Below, in pieces: positions 42,345 to 53,856 of a stretch of 64,000 nucleotides of DNA (position 1 is its first letter; each line of letters begins with the position of its first letter). The stretch comes from JAGOMW01 sp964596675 (GTDB lineage: Bacteria; Patescibacteriota; Gracilibacteria; BD1-5; UBA2023): NCBI GenBank assembly GCA_964596675.1, contig CAZQUZ010000001.1, positions 124,001-188,000 on the forward strand, in the 5' to 3' direction. Below the pieces are notes generated by a model. The model was not told the origin of the DNA, searched no databases, and saw only the letters and a program-made list of their open reading frames with translations. The position numbers and the translations under genes were made by a program.

Positions 42345-43337
42345 CTATCTCCACTCGAGAGTGACAGCACGATTTTTTACGATTTCGACTTCTAACTCTT
42401 TCAATAAAGATTCTAAATGTGGCCCTTTTAGGATAATTTTTTGGAGCCACTCTCATCGATTTTTCTCCCAGATATCTCTATCTGAAGCCATAAAAATATC
42501 ATCTGTCTTCAGAAGAGATATCTTATTCACGAGTTTTGCTATGATATCTTGTACTCGCTCTTTCGAGGTATCATGGATGCGCAAGACTGCAAACTGAGCA
42601 TATGGTGGATAGTGATATTTTTTTCTCTCACGACTCATCGTATCGAGAAAATCCCGATAATTCCCTTCTATAATAAGGGATAATAATGGATGATCTGGAG
42701 TATGTGTCTGGATAAATATATGCTTGCCTGATTTTTTTGCATAAGCGATCATATGATAAACATCTTCTTCTGTCCGATAATCTGGAAGGGTAATATCCGA
42801 CTCGAATAGAAGGAATACCACATGAGCAATATCATCTCTCTGGAGGAGTGGTGTATGGACATGAGTACCGATCAGAATATCTCTATCTTTTATGTAGGAG
42901 ATGAGCTCTGATTTTTTCACTGCGATATCACTATCCATGCGCATAATAGTCATATCTGGAAAAAGTCTCGATATATCAGATTCTACTTTTTGTATACCGA
43001 TACCCACAGACTGAAACCGAAACCCATGACATGAGGAACATTCTCATGGAGTATGCATAGCAAAATTACACTGATGGCAGATGAGTTGGGATTTTGGTAT
43101 CGTATGATATGCGAGTGCGATATCACAGTGTGGACACTTCGGAAAATATCCACAATCCTGACATATCCATGCACGACCAGAACCTCGACGATTATAGAGG
43201 ATAAGGACTTTTTCATTTGCTCTTTTTGCTCATGTGATGAGCTCTGTAAGCTCATGTGAGATGAGTGAACCCTGAAATATGGTCGTACCAAGTGGTACTA
43301 CCGTAATGGTCGATGTATCTCTCTTATCCGAGCTCAT
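42345..43337 (-). CDS. priA: PriA primosomal helicase, C-terminal half only
   Basis: 330 residues against about 730. Present: LILYNRRGSGRAWICQDCG, the zinc-binding cysteines (C59, C62, C68, C71, then CHQC and CSSC), GIGIQKVESDISRLFPDMTI, the helicase second-lobe segment RDILIGTHVHTPLLQ, and KYHYPPYAQFAVLRIHD. Absent: the 3'-DNA-binding and winged-helix domains and the first helicase lobe with the Walker A and DEAH boxes. The ATG overlaps the nrdR stop, so this is an organised gene and not a fragment by chance. It may be a remnant, or half of a split protein. Confidence 0.85.
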
Positions 43338-43770
43338 CTTCGATGAATTTTACGAAGCCTTTCACACTTTCATGGTTATGATAGATGGATGCATATCTGA
43401 GAAATGCGACTTCATCGAGATCGCGCAGTTTACGGAGGATATCTTTACCGATACGCTTTGAGGTGATACCTTGCTTATTTTGTGCCCACTCATTCTCGAG
43501 AGTATTGATGATATCTTCGAGTTTTTCTGGATTCACGCTACGCTTCGTCAGAGCTTTCATCATCGAACTCATTACCTTCGTGCGGTCGTATGGCTCACTC
43601 TCACCTGAAGACTTGGTGACGAGAAATGACACGAATTCCAGTCGCTCGAAGCTCGTAAAGCGAGCCCCACATTTCTCACATTCTCGACGACGACGGATAG
43701 CCTTGCCATCCTCAGTACTACGAGAATCTATCACTTTTGTATCGAGATTTTTACACTTTGGACATTTCAT
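43324..43770 (-). CDS. nrdR: Transcriptional repressor NrdR
   Basis: 148 residues. Represses ribonucleotide reductase genes when (d)ATP is high. Zinc ribbon cysteines C3, C6, C31, C34 in MKCPKCKNLDTKVIDSR and RRRRECEKCGARF, then an ATP-cone (LVTKSSGESEPYDRTKVMSS). The Arg before ECEKC is CGA, again showing CGA is Arg. The stop overlaps the priA-like start; the start is 22 nt after the alpha-2-macroglobulin stop. Confidence 0.97.
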   Translation of the reverse strand: MKCPKCKNLDTKVIDSRSTEDGKAIRRRRECEKCGARFTSFERLEFVSFLVTKSSGESEPYDRTKVMSSMMKALTKRSVNPEKLEDIINTLENEWAQNKQGITSKRIGKDILRKLRDLDEVAFLRYASIYHNHESVKGFVKFIEDELG

Positions 43771-43792
43771 AAAAAGAAAGATTAGGGATAAA

Positions 43793-46700
43793 TTATGGTA
43801 CTACTGTCACTCTCGTATACGACGTATATGCATGATATTCTGGGGTATACATGAGGTATGCAGTTGCTGGAGGGAGGAGGTATTCTCAGACGGACTCTGG
43901 ACGGATATAGTATGCATACTCGAGTGCTGACTCATCTCAGAAGAGATATTCACGGTATGCGAGGAGTTTATCTTCACGCGACTCTATATGATCCCACCAT
44001 GTTCATCATATGGTACCTATAGCACTTTGTTCTGTCTTGAATATACCATTTATCGGCCTCCATCCACCTGGGAAAAAATCTTCGATAGATATGTGGCGTC
44101 TTCCTTCTTTCGGTAGAGTCGCACGAAGTGTTACTTTATAGAGCTTTCCTTTTTGAAATATAGCATTCGTAATCGGTTTTTTGATAATAAATTCACCCGA
44201 TTCATCGATTCATTTCGACTCATCAATCTGTTCATATGTACGACGAATCGTGATACTACCAGTAGCAAATGCCTCTATATCTACAGGATTCTTTGGTATA
44301 TCATGTATGATCGTCGTGACATAGAGTGGTATTTTTTTATCATCACGTTTGAGTGTATAGGAGTCACCGATTTTTTCACGAGTAGAGGTAATAGTATTGG
44401 TCGGTGCACCAGGGCGAAGTGGGAGATCTGCGATGAGGATATCTCATCGCAGGGCAATCGATATATCTTTCGAGATTTTTGGTACATCCTTCGAGAGACG
44501 TATGAGTGCGAGGAGAGTATGTATCTTCTCATAGGTAGAGACATAGTATGAGCCGAGATCCAATGAACGAATGATAGGATCGAGTATTTTGAGAGCTCAA
44601 TCTTTATCCTGCCTATCGAGCAAGAGGTCTGCATAGAGTGCTCTATCAGAAATCCGAGTAGAATACCAATCATCAGATGTACTATCGAGCTGAGCACGGA
44701 GTGTTGTATCTATAGACTCAGTGTATTTACCGAGTTTCTGTGCTGCATATGCATATGCGACATATCAATGTCGAGAAAGCCTCTTTATATCTATCTCGCT
44801 CCACCATTGGGCAGCCCGAGGATCACGGAAACTCGCGAGAGTCCATACTGCCTCAGCAAAATCATCTGGATTCTTTTTATACTCTGACTCATTGAGTATG
44901 ATATATCAGATACCATTTTCATATACTGCCTGGGGTATATACTCTCAGAGCTCCTGAAATTTCTGTAAAGAGCGGAGAACATATGGAGTGATATGGATAT
45001 TTGCTTCTGTAGCTCATTCCCAGTATGTCCATCCTCCACTAAAATGCTGCATATCAAGTATTTTTTGGAGTCACTTCTTCGTATGATCAGTAGCCTTGGT
45101 CTTATCGATAGAAAGACTGAGTATATCAGCAAGAGAAAGTGCGATACGATTCGGAAGTGTAGATGCTATCGTCTGTTCGATACAGCCATATGGATACTGG
45201 AGGAGCGATGAGATACCTCTCCCTATCTGCTCACCGTAATAAGAAGATAGCGTGATCTCTACATTTGATACACTCGGGCTCGAGAGAGGCGAGAGAGATT
45301 TCGGGAGAGTATAGGTATATGTCGTACCTGAAAAGATTTCTACACTTCTCATCTTCGGAGCAAAGGATGGGGTGGATACTCGAGCAATGGTCTTCGTGAT
45401 ACTATCGAGCACCCTATCTCACTCTCGTAACTCGAGTGTATATGAGATAGTATCTCATATCCACAAAGGTGATGCCTCGAGAGTAAAATCTACGCTCTTA
45501 CGCTCATCGACACCGAGAGAAAGTGGAAATTTTTTGGTAATATACGTGGCTCAAGTCGAGATTTTTAATACAACTTCTGTAGGAGTGATACGTTTGGTAT
45601 GATTATATGCTGTGGCGGTGAGTGTGAAGGTGTCTTTATTTCGGATAATCATGGGTGCTGCAGATTCGAGGACATAGTCTTTACGTACTTCTATAGTCTT
45701 CTCAGCGACAGCGAATTTCGAATCACGTGTATTGGCTATGGTGATAATACGATAGTCTGTGACATTATCTGGAAGTGTGAATGTAATGCGCGCCTTCCCT
45801 GAGATATCTGTCTCTATACTCGGATTATAGTATGCTGTATTCTCGAAAAGTATACGTGAAGCAATCTGATCTCATGTACCTCATTTATCTCCACCTCCAC
45901 CATTGGATCCTTTACGTGAGAGGAATCTATTACGCTCTATACCGATAGCTGAGAGTGCAGTTTTTACGGTAAATGGATACTTATGATAGAATTTTGCGAT
46001 GATATCGAGATCGATATTACCGAGGAGTCGTATGAGGCTCTCATCGACTACCATCATCGTCACTTCTCACTGGAGTGGATTACCAGATCGATCTGTGAGA
46101 GTCATATCTGCCGTGACTATTTCTCTATTTTTATATGTAGACTTATCTGTCTTGATTGAGAGTGATCATTTTTTATCCGCGAGATCCGTGATAATCTCAC
46201 CATATCATACTGCATATGTACGAGTAATTCATGGATTCGAGAGCGGACGGAGTGCTACTACTCCGATATATGCATTTGGGACCATACTATCATCGATACG
46301 GTATTCTTTGAGGAGAGTATTTCCTGAGAGATATACATATTCACTATCTATCACTCATCATTTCTCTCGAGTGATATAGAGGTACGAGCCCGTGAATGGA
46401 GTCTGTATGAGGACTCTGGCCGTCTCGCCTGCCTTATAGATAGTCTTATCTGGTATGACTCGAAGCGTATTGTCCTGGAGAGTACTGAGATCTCCAGCTA
46501 TATAAAATATAGTATCAGATATACTCGATGCTGGGGCCTCTCATGACTCGATGATTGGTGTAGTACGAAAATGATATTCTCCTGGTGCGAATGTCATGGA
46601 CTTCAGTGAAATATCTTTCGTATCTATAGTACCGCTCGCGACGACCGTATCCACTGATGTCGTGACGCGAGTCTGTCCAGCACGGATATCATCGACCATC

Positions 46701-49684
46701 ACTTCCTGATACCTTCTCGATACTATCTCATAACTATACTTCCCTATCAGACTACTATCCCATTTTCCGTATTGTGGTTTTACTTCTCAGAGGAGAGACT
46801 CATTTTGGGTGAGGATCTTTTTCTTTGGAGTGAAGATGATCGGATTCTCAGGAGAAAATGACTTATATGCTTCGGGGAGCTTCACTATGAGAGACCCCGG
46901 TGTCGTCACCTCTTCTCCAGTGAGTGGATCACGTATAGTCACCTCTATGGTATATCGATAATCGCTATAAAATGACTGGAAGTCTACAGGAACACGTATG
47001 ATACCATAGCCATCACTGTCGATAGATCCACTTCAGTCAGTGTAATGCTCGAGTGGTGGTTCAAAATAACATCACCAAAAACAATCTGAAAAATATGTAT
47101 CATCAAATGCTTCGCTCCTATAGACTCGATAGGTAAATGGCGTATTTCTGAGCGTTGCCCCATTATAGTAGGCAGCCTTTATGACTCATTCTATAGTGAG
47201 ATTACCACTATATACATCGGTATACCATGGTGTATAAGGATCTGTATTTGGGATACGACGAAGGTCTCGTATCATATCATTTTGGAGATCTGGACTTTTG
47301 AGTTCTACCGTAGCTGTAAATGTAGGATTTTTGAATATTTCGACCTGGAAATTCGAGAATCCGTATTCTATATATTCAGATGAATTGGTAGCGATAAGAT
47401 TAATATTGTATAACCCGAGAGGCGCATCTTTCGGAATCTCGTAGTCTACACCGATCGATCCAAATTGATTCGGTTTGAGGGTAGAACGCTTTATTTCACG
47501 ACCCAGTGGATCATTGATGATGAGATCAAATGCCTGCTCAGTCGGTATAGAAAGCGTAGATGTATTTTGTCTTATGATAGCATGCAGATGGGCTTTTTCG
47601 CCAGGTAGATAGAGTTTCCTATCTGTATGTACATATGCAGTATAGTTCGGACGATTCTCGTATGAGTAGTCGGAATCTTTGATGCCAAAATTATATCCCG
47701 TAATCCCATCATTCCATGTGCTGACGAGATATCAGAGTCATGTACTCGACTTTGCCTGTACGATAAAACTCTCATATCGACCCTCATATTCCCACCAGCT
47801 CTCGAATGAGAGTCCATATGGACTCGAATCATATCCATCTATACCTATGAGGGTATCTTTTTTTGTAGAGATTTTCCCGATACTATCGGTACGTCATATG
47901 ACTATACCTGTCGCGAATGATGCCATCGTAAGAGGGAGATAGATATTTTCTGTCTTTCCTGTGAGTGGATCCCACTTTTCCGTATGAGTACGCGATATAT
48001 TACGCATGAGAGTCACCTCCATATCTGATCGTGGCTTGCCAGTAGATATATCGGTCGCGAGTATCTGCATCTTACCACTGGCATCGACCTTCAGCGTGAG
48101 ATGTGTATCTACTATAGAGAAGAGTATCGGACTGATAAATGTATCAAACGTGCTTGTCACACTGGGATCTGCGAATGAGAGCATATAGAGTCCATTTTTA
48201 GATGTATCTCAGAGGAAAAAATCGCTCACAAAAAATGGTGATACGTATCCATCTGGGGTGATGACAACATCTTTTTTTCGACAGTCCGAAGCCTCATGAG
48301 AATCGAGAATCTGAGATATTCCTGCATTCTTTTGAAGTGTGCGATCTGAGAGGATACGCTCGACACGAGCATAGGTATCGAGTTCGAGACGACAGAGTTT
48401 GAGGGTGTATGAGTTACGTGCTGGGAGGAGACTATAGAGCTTCGCGGGGATCTGCTCATTCGGAGTATAGATTTGTTTATTTTCTCCGAGACGGAGGGAG
48501 AGAAATGGTTTTGCCTGGAGTGTCGTCTGATACTCTATAGAAGCACTCCGTCCATATATATCTCGGATATCTTTGAGTCAGATAGTGTATTTTTCTCACT
48601 CTTTTAGAGGGAGAGTGAGGATAGCTCTATCAGGAGTGAATACGATGTCATCAGGTGAGACATCGATATTCGGGATGATGGAAAAATGCTTCAAAAAATC
48701 TATCTTCGCGTCGCGACGATGTGCTATATACTCAGGACTATAGAGAGATCCGATATCTCGATAAATATCATGGGAAAAACGGAATTCCACTCGACTCTTC
48801 ATATCGTATTCAGGAGAGAGTGATGCTATGACAGAGCCTGTCGCAGTGAAGTCTTCGAGCCAGCGATCTTCTATGATTCGATATGATCAGGCTACTCCAG
48901 CAATGATACAGAGTCTTCATGCAGAGAGATCATATGGGAGTGCGACCTGACTCACCCACCTCTGTCCATCACGAGATGAGGGGGTGAGTACTCTCGGAGA
49001 TATCTCTTTCCATATCCATGGAGAGAGATCGCCTGTATATGTCATCGCCACTTCTCCAGATACGGGAGTTCCTTTTGGTATATAGTTATATGGCGTATAT
49101 GGACTGGGAGATCACCAGCTCATGATGCTACAGTCGAGTCAGTCCTCATAGTGCGCATAGTAGCGTATCTCATCTGGACTATATTCTCAGAGACCATAGA
49201 GGGTGATATTATATTTTTGGTCTCGAGGATCTCACTCCGATATAAATGAAAGATCTCTCGGTATATCCGTCGGGGTGAGAGTAATATCTCGCGGGAGGAT
49301 GTATGGAGTAGATTTTTGCTCATTATAGAGAGTACTCGAGAGGATGAGAGGTGGATCTTTCGGATTCGGAGTCACATCTTCTATCTGTATATAGGCCTTC
49401 GATGTCATGATACGATACTCGCCAGAGAGCGCAGCTTCATCGAGCGGTATACCGTTTCTCGTGAGAGATCTGAGTACCGCACCAGTATCGAGGAGGATAT
49501 CGTCTCAGGAAAAATGGAGTCGTGGTGGGGTGAAAGGAATCTGGAGTGCATATCCATACTGTGTCTCTGTCCCCCGAAATGGGAATGTCAGCGTCTGACT
49601 ACTGAGACTATAGGCATAGTATCCAAGTGCACTCACAGAGAGAAAAGCTACGAAAATAGCAAATATGCGAGAAAGAGTATTCAT
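43793..49684 (-). CDS. Giant alpha-2-macroglobulin family protein
   Basis: 1963 residues in one frame with dozens of TGA glycines. Signal or anchor helix at the start (IFAIFVAFLSVSALGYYAY). Many beta-sandwich (MG-type) domains follow, with YVHTDRKLYLPGEKAHLHAI and NREIVTADMTLTDRSGNPL as typical elements. YGEQIGRGISSLLQYPYGCI holds the thioester region: the motif YGCIEQT places the Cys near residue 1498. A helical complement-like domain and a final beta domain complete it. Such proteins trap attacking proteases in the envelope and often work with PBP1C, present at 27427. It is first in an operon with nrdR and priA. Confidence 0.9.
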
Positions 49685-49786
49685 AGTAGAAAATGGGTTA
49701 TGCATATTATAGTATTTCATAAGGTCTTTGCAACACAAAATATAGTGTTTCGTGGTATTTTTGTATACGGTTTTTTCGACATACCA

Positions 49787-49814
49787 TTGCGAAAAAGTAG
49801 CTTTTCTATATATT
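49787..49814 (+). promoter_or_regulatory. mutY promoter, leaderless arrangement
   Basis: TTGCGA (49787-49792), 16-bp spacer, TATATT (49809-49814); ATG at 49821, 6 nt beyond. Confidence 0.55.
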
Positions 49815-49820
49815 TATGAC

Positions 49821-51077
49821 ATGCATAGTGACGAGCAGACATTCCCGTGGGCAGATCTCCTCTCCTGGTACGAGATATCTGGTCGTCATCATCTCGAGTG
49901 GAGAGTCTATGTGTGAGATGATGCGACTCTAGGCTACCGTATATGGCTCGCAGAGATACTCCTCCAGCAGACACAGGCAGAGCGTGTACGTGTATACTAC
50001 ACTCGTATGCTCGAGCGCTACCCTACTATCCATGATCTTGCTCATGCGAGCTATGACGAGTTCTTCCCATACTATCAGGGTCTCGGCTACTACTCCCGCG
50101 CACGCAATATCCTACGTACAGCGAGCATAGTCAGTCATGAGTATGCTGGAGTATTTCCACGAGAAAAATCCCTCCTCCAGACACTCCCAGGGGTATGATG
50201 ATATACATCGAGCGCGATACTCGCATTTGGTTATGGAGAACCATATCTCGCCTGGGACACGAACCTAGAAAAGGTATTCGCTCGGTACTATCACGGACGC
50301 AAAGATGAGAAGCTCACCGATAGAGAAAAAGAACTGATAGAAGAGGATTTCAGAGAATATATATGTTCCCATTCTCCCCATGATACGGGGGAGTTAGAGG
50401 GGGTTCAAAAACAGAGTATAACCCATCCTAGCCTTCCCTTCTCAGGGAAGGAAGGGGGCGAAGAAATTCACAGTTTTTCAGGCATTTCAAGAGCGATAAA
50501 TAATGCCCTCATGGACTTCGCGAGTATAGTAGATCTCAAAAATCCTGCCCTCATCGACTGGGACCACTACCCTCTACAGAGTGGTCTCTGGTACGAGACA
50601 CACTGAGCACTCGAGCCCATAGAGGCGAAAAAATCAAGCGTCTTCCCTATCCCTGATGCGACCGTCATGGTCATACTGCATGAGGGTCATAAGGTGTATT
50701 ACTCGGAACCTATAGAGCAAGTATCTCCTCCATATGACTCTGTCATTCCTGCACATGCAGGAATCCAGGCAAATACATCATGTCCTCCTGATACACTAGA
50801 TTCCGTGACAAGCACGGAATGACAGGTGCAATACACCCCATTTATCCTCCCACCATCGCTCTCACGTGATACGAGATGATATGTGCAGGAGTACTTCCGT
50901 GAGCAATACGGTCTCGAGGTCTCTGTCCGACCTGTGCATGAGAAGTGGATGAGTACGGATGGTCGCCCATATATCGCAGTGAATGCGCAGATACAGACAG
51001 GGAGAGCCGACTTCCAGAAATATACGAAAAAAGATGTGGAGAAATATTTCATCGATAGGGATAAACATCTATCGTAA
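49821..51077 (+). CDS. mutY: A/G-specific adenine glycosylase MutY without an iron-sulfur cluster
   Basis: 418 residues. Removes A opposite 8-oxoguanine. LAEILLQQTQAERVRVYYTR has the catalytic Glu (E45), GLGYYSRARNIL and TLPGVGGYTSSAILAFGYGE form the helix-hairpin-helix, and AWDTNLEKV has the Asp (D146). Where other MutY proteins have the C-x6-C-x2-C-x5-C cluster, this one reads VDLKNPALIDWDHYPLQSGL with no Cys. The C-terminal NUDIX-like domain (TVMVILHEGHKVYYSEP) is present. Two palindromic repeat elements are inserted in frame (50370-50459 and 50740-50825). It is not certain that the enzyme is still active. Confidence 0.88.
50370..50459. repeat. Palindromic repeat element inside mutY
   Basis: Contains CTCCCC/GGGGAG and a perfect hairpin CCTTCCCT-TCTC-AGGGAAGG, and GGGGGTT matched by AACCC. 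G/C-rich and unlike the surrounding codons. Translated in frame it gives a Gly/Pro/Ser-rich insert. Confidence 0.6.
50740..50825. mobile_element. MITE-like element inside mutY, 86 bp
   Basis: Terminal inverted repeats CTGTCATTCC (50740-50749) and GGAATGACAG (50816-50825). Inside, ATTCCTGCA/TGCAGGAAT and ATTCCGTG/CACGGAAT form two hairpins, the pattern of widespread ATTCC...GGAAT repeats such as dRS3-type elements. It is carried in frame in the mutY coding region and includes one TGA read as Gly. Confidence 0.75.
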
Positions 51078-51112
51078 ATATAATGCTATAGATATATCAA
51101 TGTCCGTGCTGA

Positions 51113-52348
51113 CTACTGCCGATACTGCCTCCCGCGGAGCTCCTCTGGAAAGTGCTCCTGCATACTCTTTTTCTCTGGGAGATTATGGACATACTCATAC
51201 CCTGCTCCATATCATGCCTCCCGCATGAGAGCTGTCGGAGCATTTCTGAGGTGGAGTGGGACCGAGAGATTCCCATACTCTCGGATATCCGCATGCATAG
51301 CCTGTTGGGCCATGTAGATACGGTTATCTTTCGGTGCATCTGCGAGATAGTAGGCACAGTTTAGGAGTGGGAGCTCACATTCTGGCATACCCATTTTTTC
51401 ACATATCTCATAGACCGAGTTCGCGAGGATGATAGCGTGCGTATCATAGATATCCTCGGATGCGAAGTTCATCATACGGCGTGCGATATAGCGAGGGTCT
51501 TCTCCTCATGCGAGCATACGACCGATCCAGTATATCGCTGCATCTCCATCACTATCACGCAGAGACTTATGCATGGCAGAGATGAGCGTATAGTGCTCCT
51601 CACCATCCTGGTCATACATGAGGGACTTGCTCCCAGCCGCGAGTATACTCTCTCGCGTGAGTTCTCACTCTCACTGGAGTATGCATGCGGCTTCGAGGAG
51701 ATTCATCGTACTACGGAGGTCTCAGCCACCCAGATGCGCGAGTATCTGCCACGGATGTCATACGCTGCCTGTCGTGCTCTCATATACCGGGATGATGACA
51801 CGAGGATATCGCTCCTGTATGTGGTCTCTATTTTTCTCGAGAAATGCGACGATATCCGCCTCAGAGATAGGCTCGAGGATATACGTGCGACATCGTGAGA
51901 GGAGCGCATTTATGACGGTAAAACTCGGATTCTCCGTCGTAGCACCGATGAGGGTAATGATGCCTTTTTCGACCCATGGGAGGAGGACATCCTGCTGCGA
52001 CTTCGACCAGCGATGTATCTCATCGAGGAATAGTATCGTCTGCCGTCAGTCGGTGAAGTTTCTTTGAGCTTTGGAGATGATTTTGATGACGTCGTCTTTC
52101 TTCGACAGCACTCCCGACAGATGGAAAAACTCTGCCTCCAGAGAGTTCGCTATGACGCGCGCGAGGCTCGTCTTCCCACACCCAGGTGGTCACCAGAAGA
52201 GTATCGACGGGATACGCCCCGCCTGGATAAATGTATATATCGGCTTGCCTCTCGCGATAAGGTGAGTCTGCCCCACGAGATCATCGAGCTTCTCTGGTCG
52301 CAGGAGGGATGCGAGTGGTGTGATAGATGTAGAAAAAAGTGACTGCAT
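51113..52348 (-). CDS. rarA: Replication-associated recombination protein RarA (MgsA)
   Basis: 411 residues. An AAA+ ATPase acting at stalled forks. LLRPEKLDDLVGQTHLIARG is the family start, WGPPGCGKTSLARVIA is Walker A (first Gly is TGA), ILFLDEIHRWSKSQQDVLLP is Walker B, and LIGATTENPSFTVINALLSR has sensor 1 and the Arg finger region. The C-terminal half (YWIGRMLAGGEDPRYIARRM) is the tetramerisation domain. It lies 18 nt after the EVE-domain gene on the same strand. Confidence 0.96.
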
Positions 52349-52366
52349 AATGATAAAAATAATCTC

Positions 52367-52825
52367 CTACACCCCTATCATCGTCTCGAGTATCGCCCAC
52401 TCCTCGTCACTCACTGGTGTGATAGAGAGCCTGTTACCTTTCTGGAGTATCCGCATCGTCTCGAGACCAGGCATATCACGTATCATAGTGAGCGTGAGAG
52501 GACGCGCGAATGTGGCGACATATCCGACATCCACACAGTACCATATCGGCTTCTCGGGAGTCGCCCGCAGATCATAGTAGTCTCATCCCACCTCATACTG
52601 CGTCTCATCTGGGTGTGGAGCGGATACCACCTCCGCGAGTCCATAAATCCCAGGCACAGGACATGACGAGTGATAAAATAGCACCCTATCCCCCACCTGC
52701 ATCATATCTCGCATATAGTTCCGAGCGAGGTAGTTCCGCACGCCGAACCAGCTCGACTGCCCATCGCGTGCGAGGTCTATTATCGAGTATTCGGATGGTT
52801 CGGATTTCATGAGCCAAGTAGTCAT
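52367..52825 (-). CDS. EVE-domain protein
   Basis: 152 residues. MTTWLMKSEPSEYSIIDLAR, WFGVRNYLARNYMRDMMQVG and RVLFYHSSCPVPGIYGLAEV are the EVE (PUA-like, formerly DUF55) signature. EVE domains bind modified bases in DNA or RNA and turn up near modification-dependent restriction. Here it lies upstream of rarA and about 2.3 kb from a restriction-modification pair, so reading of methylated DNA is possible. Equally it could be a stand-alone housekeeping reader. Confidence 0.9.
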
Positions 52826-52909
52826 ATATACTTAGGTGAAGTGAATAATTTAATTATACTATCTATGTCTTTTGTCAAAGGAAAAACACAGTTTTTCTAC
52901 AAAATAAAC

Positions 52910-52937
52910 TTGCATACTGAGGAAAGTATGATATTAT
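52910..52937 (+). promoter_or_regulatory. Promoter of a putative small RNA
   Basis: TTGCAT (52910-52915), 16-bp spacer, TATTAT (52932-52937), preceded by AAAATAAAC as at 39729. Confidence 0.55.
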
Positions 52938-52943
52938 GTGTCC

Positions 52944-52995
52944 ATGGAATGGGGTGTCCCCGTTCGGAAAAGAGTTCTAATAGGACTCTTTTTTT
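52944..52995 (+). ncRNA. Putative very short RNA
   Basis: From the expected start about 7 nt after the -10 to a T-run: a GGGG/CCCC hairpin followed by the terminator stem AGAGT / ACTCT (52971-52989) and TTTTTTT. About 50 nt. No gene follows on this strand, so the unit seems to be RNA only. A 24-codon reading frame (MEWGVPVRKRVLIG...) runs through the terminator and is less likely. Confidence 0.4.
52971..52995 (+). terminator. Terminator in the small-RNA unit
   Basis: Stem AGAGT / ACTCT with T-run; also just beyond the DUF3800 gene end on the other strand. Confidence 0.7.
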
Positions 52996-53001
52996 GCTCA
53001 T

Positions 53002-53727
53002 TTATGGATGGATCTTAAAACCAAATAATTTTCCATCTTTTTGATAAATTTTTGGCATAAGAACATCATATGCAGGATTTGGTTCTTTTGGAGAGCGAAT
53101 ATATGAAACGAGAGGATAGGCACAAAGATCTGCAAGCTGTACTCAGATATCATTTTTATACTTATCACGGAAATCAAAACCCGTAATACGTTTTCTAAAT
53201 TCCATGCCATCAATATAGAAAGTACCCCTTGAGGAAACCTTATTATAATATTCAAGTAGTCATGCATCTTCTTTTTGTCATCTTTTCTCTACTATAATAT
53301 CGACAGTATTATTATTTTTTCACATACAAAATACGAGCCTCTCTAACATATACGAAAGAGAAATCTGATAAGGATTCTCAGCTACTTTTCCATATTTTTT
53401 CACATATTCCTGCTTTTTGATACCAACTGCAATAATCTGAAAATCACCTTCTGAAATAATGGAGTTTAAGCGAGAATAGAAATCCTTTTTTACATCTAAG
53501 TCGAATAATATCTGAAAGGCTTTATCGCATTTTCTGATATCTCTACTATGCAGGATTACTTCATGTGTTCCGAAGAAATCATATTTCAATGCTTGAACTT
53601 GATTACTGACTTTCCTATAGGCATCTTCGGAGATGAGGATACCACATAGAAGAAAAAATGGAAAATCCTCATTAATAGAACTGAGTGAATGATCTCAGGT
53701 TTCGTCGATGAAAAAATAATATTTCAT
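53002..53727 (-). CDS. DUF3800 protein
   Basis: 241 residues, AT-rich, TGA glycines. It starts YYFFIDETGDHSLSSINED, the RNase-H-like DUF3800 signature with its acidic residues, and has NTVDIIVEKRGQKEDAGLLE and DIGVQLADLCAYPLVSYIRS, the other acidic element. DUF3800 is common in phages and defence islands and is thought to be a nuclease. It shares strand and composition with the restriction-modification genes 130 bp upstream, so one island is likely. Confidence 0.85.
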
Positions 53728-53856
53728 AAAAGGAAAGATACCCTTACATAGTATCGAATTTTCATAAGACCTCAAGACTATATCTAAACTTTCTGAAAAA
53801 TAAACATATGTTCGTGCATGATGAGGAGGAAGTTATTATTCGAAAAAATAAATACT

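Noticed and set aside
47572..47838. Minus-strand frame containing HSRAGGN, resembling a translated repeat element
   Set aside because: The DNA lacks the ATTCC...GGAAT palindrome and lies inside the alpha-2-macroglobulin frame; the resemblance is by chance.
52998..53267. Hydrophobic minus-strand frame starting MHDYLNIIIRFPQ
   Set aside because: It is a shifted frame of the DUF3800 gene, whose own frame is open with UGA as Gly and has the family motifs.
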